NCBI GenBank assembly: GCA_937877545.1
Contig: CALFJE010000099.1
Location: 1-21,546 of the forward strand
Direction: 5' to 3'
Source of the DNA: an uncultured Selenomonadales bacterium
GTDB taxonomy: Bacteria; Bacillota; Negativicutes; Selenomonadales; Selenomonadaceae
Length of the DNA: 21,546 bases
In this document: positions 18,201 through 21,546 of the stretch, one piece after another
How positions within the stretch are numbered: position 1 is the first letter of the stretch
How the letters are laid out: every line of letters begins with the position of its first letter
Translations under genes and position numbers: made by a program
The notes under the pieces: model-generated
Seen by the model: only the letters and a program-made list of their open reading frames with translations
Databases searched by the model: none
Told to the model about the DNA's origin: nothing

Positions 18201-18620
18201 CGTCGCCAGGTTGTGCTCTTGCGAGTCGGTGTGGAAGACAAGAACGTTGCCCGCATCATAGTACCAATCGTTCAGCTTGCCTTGGACGGTTGCATTACCG
18301 CTACCATCTGTTGTGCTGAATTTGAGGCTCGAAGCGTTAATGGAAGCCGCCGTGGCGAGACCATCTGCCAGGTCAAGATTATAATTATTAGTGGAGGTCA
18401 GCGTGAGTGACGCATTGTTGCTCAACCCTGCGAATGCCCCCGCTCCCAGCTTGACAGTCTTTTTGTTTGAATCTGTTTCGACAGTTGCGGCAGCCGAGAT
18501 GCTGGCGGCGTTCAGCGAAGTGCTGAAGCCGCTGATTGTGAATAGAATGTTACCTTGTGGATCGTTGTACTGTGCTGTGCCTTGTGCAAATGACCAGCCT
18601 CCTCCTGTTGCTGTTGCCAT
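6231..18620 (-). CDS. Giant RTX-type repeat protein, probably secreted (4129 aa)
   Basis: One uninterrupted frame encodes a Thr/Ser/Gly/Asp-rich protein of about 35 imperfect repeats, residues 1 to about 3900. It ends in a hemolysin-type calcium-binding segment, GGKGDDYIDLG (3979-3989) and GDGDDVIANF (4042-4051 approx.; nearest estimate), then an Asp/Ser/Thr-rich tail of about 65 residues. There is no N-terminal signal peptide. The protein starts in the middle of a repeat (GGWSFAQGTAQYN resembles the unit's EGWTLNxxxxxITY). Absence of a signal peptide plus C-terminal RTX motifs is typical of type I secretion, so an adhesin-like or surface-layer role outside the cell is inferred. I noticed only two cysteines. 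The ATG has AGGAG about 10 nt upstream. Promoter, 5' stem-loop and terminator are recognisable. No ABC exporter, membrane-fusion protein or protease gene is nearby. Function and exact family are unknown to me. Confidence 0.92.
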   Translation of the reverse strand: MATATGGGWSFAQGTAQYNDPQGNILFTISGFSTSLNAASISAAATVETDSNKKTVKLGAGAFAGLSNNASLTLTSTNNYNLDLADGLATAASINASSLKFSTTDGSGNATVQGKLNDWYYDAGNVLVFHTDSQEHNLATIGGLNQSASLTFGNESKAIQLDTSDLTTLGVSLTAASIDAAKDWGFKLQLVNASNSAVDSLGFDSLASSWSIPSTNNNKTAIYLDNTNQGWTLNDSLHVDYTPSVAAGVATLSGFQSTLNVVSSNNSTLQQGWVASGTDAIVSHSTSSTVTSFAIHSKALSTTSSGISLTTAEDAEGAYKLVFANALSSSVRTEAGESIYGLSAHKNQPYWYHADDATTAIWQYNTDEGWTINEDGNRITYTAAKTSLSTNGTNTATAFASISGLASNISSVNFGDNFATTGSASAVTITVLNSSVLAAGGANGNSLTTFVDTDPNDSVAFSFALSSAIVQQASVNGNPTLVSSVDSGGNASVLGNLNSYHTIEENVVTYHPSLANQPLATLTGLDSGASVEFGGTSKDILILDLPDLKDSGVTLSIGSISGTKNYSLSLALTGADSVYGASGNVNPSVAAFVSLNSSNFEIYGTTYKSYSLSGNSMAVNYLAPESKTLATITGLKAGADWEGDDAEVYVTGTRTINLKQGALSSTNLYINRNEEYGLSFALIDANGSVASSLGFEDSGNYWVVSGESATYQHYTHEGWKYTTATRIDHTDQSSIDVRFSIDGLSNLQATTGEPSVISGIAVDSLNVTVSSNVLDTKDASISGGTGYTFWLKDGNTAGGASKIGFGEDSTSAYWYVGESAISGQSSTAHFVFNTAEGWEVKDSLIAYTEATSGSTAKALMIITGLSTAVDSVAMKGLVIDGDGVIKLTDNVLNSAESSVVSLTTANGGNYSLGLANGVSDVTDASIATGLSGFDSSGIVYVKDTRDAGWSIVSNTNLSYQTAIDTTLASVTGLSSVLNDSLVSYDNKVISLQLGALSQADASITGAGYKLQLVDGDSSVSSFGGQDSGNYWMIAGSSNASYTHYTQEGWSLNAAGTVIDYTAQGGNSNIFTISGLSNLATVKGSNDLPDINSITVDDTAKQIIISTDILVKDSTKVAQISFTEADVNYEILLTENGTDTAAKLGAIAHKDAPYWKVEGTGGSRVAYYTYDTDAGWSVNAAQNQISYLESIAGGSSQYLFKIEGLQGDVTKANLDNLASIGDDGVVKLNSIVIGAAASYASSGMISITSSSEASLNYSLALDSSYTDLPDITNASIATGLSFAGSTVYVKNTRDAGWVFGSNDTILTYTDAVDNILASVTGLASDVNDSLIALDGNTIKIQQGALSANGASLTGGDYSFSLVDSLGAKDSDDKFGFDLSGAHWYIRSDSAAYYQEDQAEGWTLVTTGTKAGREITYTNAMSGATPYKSYAKITGLSTSATADSLNGNASVTAAISVNGGTVTILDSAILGTGTASITRESDAAASTVYKFAFNANDSAVGTKDSLTVWGLKDNAPYYSASSGTVIYQYDTDAGWILGDNTITYQGASLGQGIATISGLSATNVTNTASVEAIGGIALDGKVFTLSESVLPVTDGATVSIAGDGYSFELDSLVPDTEVIDSGVDASVTVSNSNASIMGGTSAYYELAGYSITYHAADSVKALATIAGLSTAAAAANVSLLPNGEGIILLGLSALGTNPVSVTSADISGNYDYKFLLDSDVNQNSDLINYNETNKASVAAVTRGTATLTGTVTAYYDGDNSEVITYHAPTTRGIATISGLKTTATTSNVTANGFVIKIGKDALDTTAISIVENDNDTVHNFSLSFAENVAPSVNGSAYWVVKNGTATYLQDYSAGWILGSDSTSITYAAAKTASLANITGLSLADTAKTNTLAGISVVGGVVKLDTSVLGAGAITLTDTYADDGISFGLSLAQDTGSSVVGDGTGSKDGKVGFMLGDVDLVFKYGTANVQQITEAGWTLRDSTHITYTAPNVSVAAQITGLSVGANSSVVSISADNNTFIVSQSALTNKNVQLTGGSIYKLALDANASVYGFDSEDEYWTTEGTKTVTAKYLKGTGAGYTLGSDSRSIVYTAAKTGSNGDVLATITGLKKGTAADSEGSITGISVADKTIELSNYVLDTSNVVIAGNNGYSLALGSDVSTDSLNTVNYWLAGGTTATYKQDRAAYYTLKGNTVEYNAAENAKVLAVVTGLKSGIKATSIADRPAAVEGINVIPTSASSGTIQISEAALGTNTKTPAKLTNKTGNGNYTLAYSSDGSTSATKVWSYGATTTCKTSTEAATYTPSSDGKSISYTAPKGSTTIITLKGLNKNVDASDIVLYNDLTSTEQSAYSSLGLSAADNAIILKEDALNAATVTLTNAKGANATEYKIVLDSTVASPTLSESKTWSLNKTTATLKGDISAGYTVNDTGTKVTYSKAQTAATLLTISGLPKNVTLNEITTEGKYLTLGEADTDGKIPVTVTEDLLKATTKLTLKGNNYEFVLPASNTTTASGAAAETTTKETSYYFGSILTDKDYIVSGGESGTGKGVDVWRVSGTTATYKRIIPAHYKLTNNNTWSYVKEQTLGTYATITGLQKGLTVTDTFANGVYTNTISGGISISGNNILLSDDVFPASGTVTLTNGTKTGYVGSYSLSFAGGNSIAVAPTALSGISGVWKVSGTTATLKDGTSAGWTINNTATKPTIKYSAATQGSGSTAATITGLKSGLKVDTTTGKISGISVASGGAITLAKSVLGTAKTTTVTDNNDSDGITYSLSASSAVNSDSSGETWTYSGTTLTVKRGQTAGWTYADGKLTYTAAGKSQTTLFTIKGLPKNLALNNDGTVAGITVSGNIITLSDELINKGTSTISLTNGSGQQYQLAMENDKTTTLEDISAWSISGTTATLKSGKSAGYTLTNNRTLTYSKAKYTTTEATIKGITKGLKVTNNTIPGITLDTDGDGNVDTNGSGKKIITLSSDAISAKSNITLTGKNYALSAAADTETAKYLAGAESGTLWEVKTVSGTTTANLYKADTAGYTLSTDGTKLTYSTKATKAGTSALAEVTGLKKGLKVNADGSIDGMTLSGTSVFMLDKRVLGTGIAKITDKDSNDDVTYKLGLDTVDSANGSKYAAVKATAGYKLTVSGTTATVKDFTPAGYTVATNGSSVAYSNASIGAETIATLTGLASGLKPDATGSIAGISVAGTSASGYTITLDKAALGTTDVSVAGGISNVNVTLGLSSTVNNGNTVAYWTSGGTGVAILNTVSTKGYSVGSGSTSINYTATGTTRAVLSGLNSFSISGSGTNTTISGITVNDKTVTISNAGLLGDKVELTGGEYTLALSSITNGVTGGDSNAEWEVTGTTATLKQTVTGTTQNPAYFCDGGTITKVTDTKTFTLATLTGLPEGTTALTNVVSEDIVDGVRTITLPSELLANGSTNIVLSGNGYKLALQNDKVDSPHSTGTTAVWSVKGTTATYATGTTAGYTLSKDSKTATYSAFNTKGGTVKATITGLASGVKPSEVNGAVSSSTITLTNDMLGTSAVTLSNKSSDTKFKLDLDTTTAGSSVATTPTETQAWAVSGTTATYKTYNSAYYKKASDTSITYTAAADAKNDLVTISGLKKGLTVTDGKIDGITFKDKEIVLDADVLSTTNVSLSNGKGQTYKLALGGDVPSPTGLEPYWTFSNGTAKFMQNTSAGYTLGTDGKITYTAAKAGANTLVTLTNLNPKATLTEGVIDGITVDGNTVTVSDNALTTKDVTFTSSGYTLALDTATKSDEEEIWAVSGTTATYKTVTPEHYTLNGNTIKYNKQADVTGGTIATVTGVKSFNADTMFNETEKTITLSTSNLTTSGVKVTSTDGYTLVLGDDVTTYGIDDSTTAWAKTSATAAALKGTATNGYVVSDDGTAVTYKKGGTNQTFASVNGVVDSASFNPYFDVATSTISLDGDELTKAVTVSGSFAYEISNYEDGAIVGSTGADSISVDGDEVTVTGGKGDDYIDLGTSSKGNRFVYKSGDGDDVIANFTNGTDILQIEGTVTAKQSGSDVIVTVKNGTTTGTITLEGFNEKTLTVYDLNDNKSVKGVASADLLESDNFLTADSDLSAITSGSALGDLADTQAFSSSDLTTLTKQSSLVTFGSNKK
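6435..6740 (-). other. RTX-like C-terminal module within the giant protein
   Basis: This stretch encodes residues from about 3962 (GSTGADSISVDGDEVTVTGG) to about 4062. It holds glycine-aspartate nonapeptide-like turns (GGKGDDYID, SGDGDDVIA), then FTNGTDILQIEG and a final beta-rich piece with TITLEGFNEKTLTVYDL. The order is that of the calcium-binding C-terminal modules of RTX proteins and serralysin-type proteases. Only about two clear nonapeptides are present, so calcium binding would be limited. The tail to 4129 would hold the type I secretion signal. Confidence 0.7.
6741..18620 (-). repeat. About 35 imperfect protein repeats of 100-140 residues
   Basis: Each unit reads roughly ATITGLxxG, a variable link, GITVxGNTITLxxxxL, YxLALxxDV, a Trp/Tyr-anchored strand YWxVSGTTATYK, AGYTLxxDGxxITYTAA, then the next ATITGL. 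I counted about 35 copies of the (A/F)(T/S)(I/V)xGL anchor. In the C-terminal part the ATY strand recurs at about 7290, 7585, 7900, 8240, 8556, 8860, 9208, 9573, 9940, 10257, 10590 and 10971, so unit length is roughly 300-380 bp. Units in the C-terminal two thirds are more alike (VSGTTATYK nearly constant); those in the N-terminal third are longer and more divergent. Confidence 0.85.
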
Positions 18621-18647
18621 GAGTTATCCTCTCCTTTCCATAGTTAC

Positions 18648-18680
18648 AAAAAACCGAACAACACTTCCCTGTTGCGGTTT
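18648..18680 (-). promoter_or_regulatory. 5'-terminal stem-loop or attenuator of the giant gene
   Basis: Reading toward the gene, AACCG-CAACA pairs with TGTTG-(TT bulge)-CGGTT around the loop GGGAAG. A run of six T bases (18648-18653) follows. The predicted transcription start (about 18676-18678) coincides with the 5' arm, so the mRNA would begin with this hairpin. It may act as a 5' stabiliser of a very long mRNA or as an intrinsic-terminator-like attenuator. The sequence alone does not decide. Confidence 0.55.
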
Positions 18681-18682
18681 AC

Positions 18683-18711
18683 ATTATAAAGAATAAAAGT
18701 AAATGGTGCAA
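18683..18711 (-). promoter_or_regulatory. Promoter of the giant repeat-protein gene
   Basis: A perfect TATAAT (18683-18688) is preceded after 17 bp by TTGCAC (18706-18711, three of six matches to the -35 consensus), with an AT-rich spacer and upstream region. The leader is about 57 nt to the ATG. Confidence 0.65.
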
Positions 18712-18770
18712 CAATTTGCCGGAAAAATTTTTATTTAAATTTGATTAGCGGCTTACGGTCGTTGGGAATT

Positions 18771-18800
18771 TTGGCAGGAAAAGGCGCGGCGGCGTTTAAT
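18771..18800 (+). promoter_or_regulatory. Candidate promoter of def
   Basis: TTGGCA (18771-18776) and TTTAAT (18795-18800) are separated by 18 bp, each with one mismatch to consensus. The start would fall near 18807, giving a leader of about 18 nt that contains GAGGAGG (18811-18817). Confidence 0.45.
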
Positions 18801-18824
18801 ATTCAATTCCGAGGAGGCTGACTT

Positions 18825-19298
18825 ATGGCATTGCTTGAAATAAAAAAGGCGGGCGACCCCGTCTTGAAACAAATTTGCGCTCCTGTCGAGAAGATTGACA
18901 AGCGGCTTAGGAATTTCCTGGACGATATGGCTGAGACGATGTACGCGTCCGAAGGCGTGGGCATAGCGGCTCCGCAAGTCGGCAAGGCGATTCGCGTCTG
19001 CGTCGTGGACGTGGACAAGAAGACCCGCTACGATTTGATTAACCCCGTCATCACGTATCGTGAGGGCGTGGCTGTCGACCAAGAGGGCTGTCTGTCTTGC
19101 CCCGACCTGTTCGGCGACGTGGAGCGGGCGGCTAAGATTCGCGTCGAGTACACGAATCGTTTCGGCAAAAAGAAATTGCTGGAGGCGGAGGGCTTGCTTG
19201 CCCGTTGCATTCAGCATGAGCTTGATCATCTGGACGGGCAGCTGTTTATCGACATCGCCAAGAATATCACGCAGGGCAGAAAAAAAACGGAGGATTAA
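18825..19298 (+). CDS. def: Peptide deformylase
   Basis: Removes the formyl group from the N-terminal methionine of nascent proteins at the ribosome, using a metal ion (Fe2+ in vivo). All three family motifs are present: GVGIAAPQ (44-51), EGCLS (87-91) with metal ligand Cys89, and QHELDHLDG (130-138) with ligands His131 and His135 and catalytic Glu132. Motif 2 continues EGCLSCP, where many homologues have EGCLSVP. At 157 residues it is a compact form. The ATG lies 7 nt after GAGGAGG. The coding 3' end (ITQGRKKTED and stop) is the left edge of a tandemly triplicated 277-bp unit, so two more copies of these last codons occur downstream without the rest of the gene. The gene converges with the CNNM-family gene. 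Confidence 0.96.
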   Translation: MALLEIKKAGDPVLKQICAPVEKIDKRLRNFLDDMAETMYASEGVGIAAPQVGKAIRVCVVDVDKKTRYDLINPVITYREGVAVDQEGCLSCPDLFGDVERAAKIRVEYTNRFGKKKLLEAEGLLARCIQHELDHLDGQLFIDIAKNITQGRKKTED

Positions 19299-19308
19299 AG
19301 CCTCCGCG
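19280..19308 (-). terminator. Duplicate copy (copy 1) of the CNNM-gene terminator
   Basis: CGGAGG (19288-19293) pairs with CCTCCG (19301-19306) and the A-run 19280-19287 reads as eight T bases on the minus strand. The def stop codon lies in its loop, so it overlaps the end of def coding sequence. A second copy is at 19557-19585 and the one next to the intact gene at 19834-19862. Confidence 0.75.
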
Positions 19309-19315
19309 CAGATGA

Positions 19316-19349
19316 GTATCTCCGACGACTAATCGGGGATACTTTTTTT
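19316..19349 (+). terminator. Intrinsic terminator of def
   Basis: GTATCTCCGA (19316-19325) pairs with TCGGGGATAC (19333-19342) over ten positions (one G-T pair) around a 7-nt loop, followed by seven T bases (19343-19349). Its 3' arm encodes the last residues (SIPD) of the CNNM reading frame on the other strand. Identical or near-identical copies occur at 19593-19626 and 19870-19903. Confidence 0.85.
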
Positions 19350-19547
19350 GGCAAGCCGAATCAGCACCCGCGTTATCCTCACGCCCTCGACCTCCTCGAC
19401 GTAAAAGGTATTGCCCTCGAATGCCGCCGATTGTCCGACTCGCGGCTCGCCGCCCAACTTATCATTGAGCCAGCCGCCCACCGTGTCGACGTCCTCGTCC
19501 TCAATCGCAATGCCGAATTCGTCTTCCAAGTCCTCCGGCAACATCAC
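19329..19547 (-). pseudogene. Duplicated C-terminal CorC_HlyC fragment, distal copy
   Basis: A 72-codon frame repeats residues 368-438 of the CNNM protein (MLPEDLEDEFGIAIEDEDVD and onward to KKSIPD). It differs by Leu to Pro near its start. The first in-frame start is a GTG, created by the junction with def sequence, and no ribosome binding site precedes it. A strong terminator lies just upstream, so expression is unlikely. It lacks the first strand of the domain and everything before it. Confidence 0.8.
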
Positions 19548-19605
19548 GCAGGGCAGAAAAAAAACGGAGGATTAAAGCCTCCGCGAAGATGAGTATCTCC
19601 GACGT

Positions 19606-19824
19606 CTAATCGGGGATACTTTTTTTGGCAAGTCGAATCAGCACCCGCGTTATCCTCACGCCCTCGACCTCCTCGACGTAAAAGGTATTGCCCTCGAATG
19701 CCGCCGATTGTCCGACTCGCGGCTCGCCGCCCAACTTATCATTGAGCCGACCGCCCACCGTATCGACGTCCTCGTCCTCAATCGCAATGCCGAATTCGTC
19801 TTCCAAGTCCTCCGGCAACATCAC
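19606..19824 (-). pseudogene. Duplicated C-terminal CorC_HlyC fragment, proximal copy
   Basis: Second copy of the same 72-codon fragment. It carries the same Leu to Pro change as the distal copy and a private Trp to Arg change (VGGRLNDK instead of VGGWLNDK), consistent with relaxed selection. It begins at a junction GTG without a ribosome site and lies behind a copy of the minus-strand terminator, so it is presumably silent. Confidence 0.8.
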
Positions 19825-19833
19825 GCAGGGCAG

Positions 19834-19862
19834 AAAAAAAACGGAGGATTAAAGCCTCCGCG
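19834..19862 (-). terminator. Intrinsic terminator of the CNNM-family gene
   Basis: Just after the gene's stop, CGGAGG pairs with CCTCCG on the minus strand around a 7-nt loop and runs into eight T bases (19834-19841). It is copy 3 of the terminator in the 277-bp unit and the one that serves the intact gene first. Confidence 0.85.
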
Positions 19863-19882
19863 AAGATGAGTATCTCCGACGT

Positions 19883-21199
19883 CTAATCGGGGATACTTTT
19901 TTTGGCAAGTCGAATCAGCACCCGCGTTATCCTCACGCCCTCGACCTCCTCGACGTAAAAGGTATTGCCCTCGAATGCCGCCGATTGTCCGACTCGCGGC
20001 TCGCCGCCCAACTTATCATTGAGCCAGCCGCCCACCGTGTCGACGTCCTCGTCCTCAATCGCAATGCCGAATTCGTCTTCCAAATCCTCCAGCAACATTT
20101 TGGCATCTATCGAATATAAATTGTCGGCGCGTTTCTCGGCGTCGGGGCGTTCCTCGTCGAATTCGTCTTGTATCTCGCCGACTATTTCCTCTATTACATC
20201 TTCAATCGTGACCATGCCCGCCGTCCCGCCGTATTCGTCGACCACTATCGCCAACTGCGAACGATTTTTCTGCATCGTCTCAAGCAAGACGCTTACGTCC
20301 ATGCTCTCCGGCACGAAGAACACTTTCCGCGCCAATTTCTTCAAGCTCGGCTTGCGCTTGCCCTGTATAAGCACGTTCGTCAAATCCTTGATGTGCAGGA
20401 AGCCGACAATGTGATCTTTATCCTCGTCGCAAATCGGGTAGCGCGTCATTTCCTCCTCCAGTATCGTCTCCAAGTTTTCCTCGTAAGACTTATTGAGGTA
20501 GAGGCAAACCATATCGGGGCGCGGCACCATTATCTCGCGGACGTTGCGCTCGGTGAAGTCAAAAACATTATCCACGAAGTCAACCTCGGTGTCGTCGACC
20601 AGCCCTTGTTTGCGGCTCTCCTTCATGAGCAGGCGAATTTCTTCGGGGTTATGAGCCACTTCGCCCTCGCCGACTTGCGCCAAGCCCAAATGTCGTCCGA
20701 CGAACGTCGCCGTGGTGTTGAGCAGCCACACGAACGGATACATAACCTTCCAGAAGATTATCATTGGCAGGGCTATGTTGAGCAGGATTTTCTCCGACGC
20801 GGCTATTGCCATTGACTTTGGCGTCAGCTCGCCGAGGATTATGTGCATTGAGGTTATCAACGAAAACGCCAGCGCGAATGAGATTGTATGCCCCAGCGTC
20901 TCGCCGACGCCCGCCGCGTGAATCACGGGCGCGATAAGCTCCGCCACGAACGGCTCGCCGACCCAGCCGAGTCCCAGCGACGCCAATGTTATTCCCAGCT
21001 GCGTCACCGATAAAGCTTCGTCCAGCTCGTCGATTAGTTTCTTTGCGTACTTGGCGCGGGTGTTGCCCTCTTGAATCAGCGTTTCCAATCGTGACGGGCG
21101 CATTTTGACGCAACAGAACTCCGCCGCCACAAAGAATCCGTTCATGGCGATTAGGAACGCCACCAACAGCATTTGCAGTATTATGGGCACTATGTCCAA
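19883..21199 (-). CDS. CNNM/CBS/CorC-domain membrane protein (hemolysin family, TlyC-like; 438 aa)
   Basis: The order of domains is typical. An N-terminal CNNM (DUF21) membrane domain (1 to about 190) has hydrophobic segments near 5-27, 103-122 and 138-165 and the conserved LGELTPKS (122-129). A CBS pair follows (about 222-272 and 290-340, including VDEYGGTAGMVTIEDVIEEI at 320-339). The C-terminal CorC_HlyC domain is at about 355-435. Relatives are implicated in Mg2+/Co2+ export or tolerance; the name hemolysin is historical. The start is a TTG at 21199 with GGAGG 8 nt upstream, and a strong promoter lies 48 bp further on. The 3' end takes part in the 277-bp triplication, leaving two extra C-terminal fragments downstream. 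The intact copy has Leu where both fragments have Pro. Confidence 0.93.
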   Translation of the reverse strand: MDIVPIILQMLLVAFLIAMNGFFVAAEFCCVKMRPSRLETLIQEGNTRAKYAKKLIDELDEALSVTQLGITLASLGLGWVGEPFVAELIAPVIHAAGVGETLGHTISFALAFSLITSMHIILGELTPKSMAIAASEKILLNIALPMIIFWKVMYPFVWLLNTTATFVGRHLGLAQVGEGEVAHNPEEIRLLMKESRKQGLVDDTEVDFVDNVFDFTERNVREIMVPRPDMVCLYLNKSYEENLETILEEEMTRYPICDEDKDHIVGFLHIKDLTNVLIQGKRKPSLKKLARKVFFVPESMDVSVLLETMQKNRSQLAIVVDEYGGTAGMVTIEDVIEEIVGEIQDEFDEERPDAEKRADNLYSIDAKMLLEDLEDEFGIAIEDEDVDTVGGWLNDKLGGEPRVGQSAAFEGNTFYVEEVEGVRITRVLIRLAKKSIPD

Positions 21200-21246
21200 A
21201 ACAAAAACCTCCGTTGACAGTTTGAGCGGTTTAAAAATTTTTCCGC

Positions 21247-21275
21247 ATTATACTATCAGCGCAGGCAATCGACAA
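21247..21275 (-). promoter_or_regulatory. Promoter of the CNNM-family gene
   Basis: TTGTCG (21270-21275) and a perfect TATAAT (21247-21252) are separated by exactly 17 bp on the minus strand. The predicted leader is about 40 nt and includes GGAGG at 21208-21212. The 105-bp repeat array begins 7 bp behind the -35 box. Confidence 0.75.
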
Positions 21276-21282
21276 ATATTTT

Positions 21283-21546
21283 TTATCGGAAGGATTTACT
21301 GCTGATTGATTCAAGCTCGCAGGGCGTCTCCCGGCAGACGTAACAGTTGAGCCGATTGGCGAAGAGCAAATGCGCCACGCTCCGCCATTATCGGAAAGAT
21401 TTACTGCTGATTGATTCAAGCTCGCAGGGCGTCTCCCGGCAGACGTAACAGTTGAGCCGATTGGCGAAGAGCAAATGCGCCACGCTCCGCCATTATCGGA
21501 AAGATTTACTGCTGATTGATTCAAGCTCGCAGGGCGTCTCCCGGCA
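21283..21546. repeat. 105-bp tandem repeat array, 2.5 copies, running off the window
   Basis: Units start at 21283, 21388 and 21493 and are identical except for one base near the start of the first (GGAAGG against GGAAAG). Each unit contains a small hairpin CGTCT-CCCGGC-AGACG and a second possible one, TGGCG with CGCCA. The period is a multiple of three and one minus-strand frame is open through all copies (35-residue repeat LNQSAVNLSDNGGAWRICSS and on). That frame would run into the CNNM promoter, so I regard it as probably non-coding in this part. The array has no unique spacers and is not a CRISPR. Confidence 0.9.

Larger units (their letters stand above)
19266..20098. repeat. 277-bp unit in three tandem copies spanning the def/CNNM convergence
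   Basis: Copies run about 19266-19542, 19543-19819 and 19820-20096 (plus a 2-bp AT microhomology at the junction), each 277 bp and almost identical. Each holds the last ten codons and stop of def, a minus-strand terminator, a plus-strand terminator, and the last 72 or so codons of the CNNM gene. Only a few single-base differences separate the copies, and they are distributed as a mosaic: some shared by copies 2 and 3, some by 1 and 2, some private to copy 2. The duplication joined def sequence to CNNM sequence at a two-base AT. Confidence 0.95.

Noticed and set aside
18753..19229. Minus-strand 158-codon frame over def
   Set aside because: Antisense shadow of the deformylase, which has all three catalytic motifs.
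19329..19824. Two genuine small CorC-domain genes
   Set aside because: They are parts of a 277-bp tandem duplication, start at a junction GTG without a ribosome site, lie behind strong terminators, and one has lost a conserved-looking Trp.
21283..21546. CRISPR array
   Set aside because: The 105-bp units are contiguous with no variable spacers, and no cas genes are present.

Overview
The window reads as a chromosomal segment of a Firmicutes-like bacterium that has an outer membrane, most probably a member of the Negativicutes (Selenomonas-type). This is inferred from gene content, not from a search. Clostridia-like traits are mnmG followed by rsmG, an anaerobic-type cbiE, strong AGGAGG-type ribosome binding sites and several TTG starts. 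Diderm-like traits are a giant RTX-type repeat protein with no N-terminal signal peptide and a proline-rich exported protein. No rRNA, tRNA, CRISPR array or transposase gene was recognised.

Left part (1-3230): on the minus strand, mnmG (TTG start), an intrinsic terminator, a promoter, rsmG, and a small exported proline-rich protein whose start overlaps the rsmG stop. Beyond it, positions 1-180 hold two adjacent perfect hairpins and perhaps a 42-codon ORF.

Restriction-modification remnant and accessory genes (3229-6064): a beta-class DNA methyltransferase on the plus strand faces a start-less fragment of a PD-(D/E)XK restriction endonuclease that begins directly after the stop codon of a cupin gene. 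Behind the cupin come two small paralogous genes (one HNH-like) and cbiE, all on the minus strand with short spacing.

Centre (6231-18620): one intact minus-strand ORF of 4129 codons, more than half the window. It encodes about 35 imperfect repeats of roughly 100-140 residues and a C-terminal RTX-like calcium-binding module, which suggests a type I-secreted surface or extracellular protein. It has its own promoter, a stem-loop at the predicted 5' end of the mRNA, and a terminator. No secretion genes lie within the window.

Right part (18771-21546): def (peptide deformylase) converges on a CNNM/CBS/CorC membrane-protein gene. The zone where they meet has been tandemly triplicated as a 277-bp unit carrying both terminators, the last codons of def and the last 72 or so codons of the CNNM gene. 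Upstream of the CNNM promoter, a 105-bp tandem repeat runs off the end of the window.

The most unusual items are the giant repeat protein with its layered repeat architecture and 5' stem-loop, the truncated endonuclease hidden behind the cupin gene, and the triplicated convergent-terminator unit.
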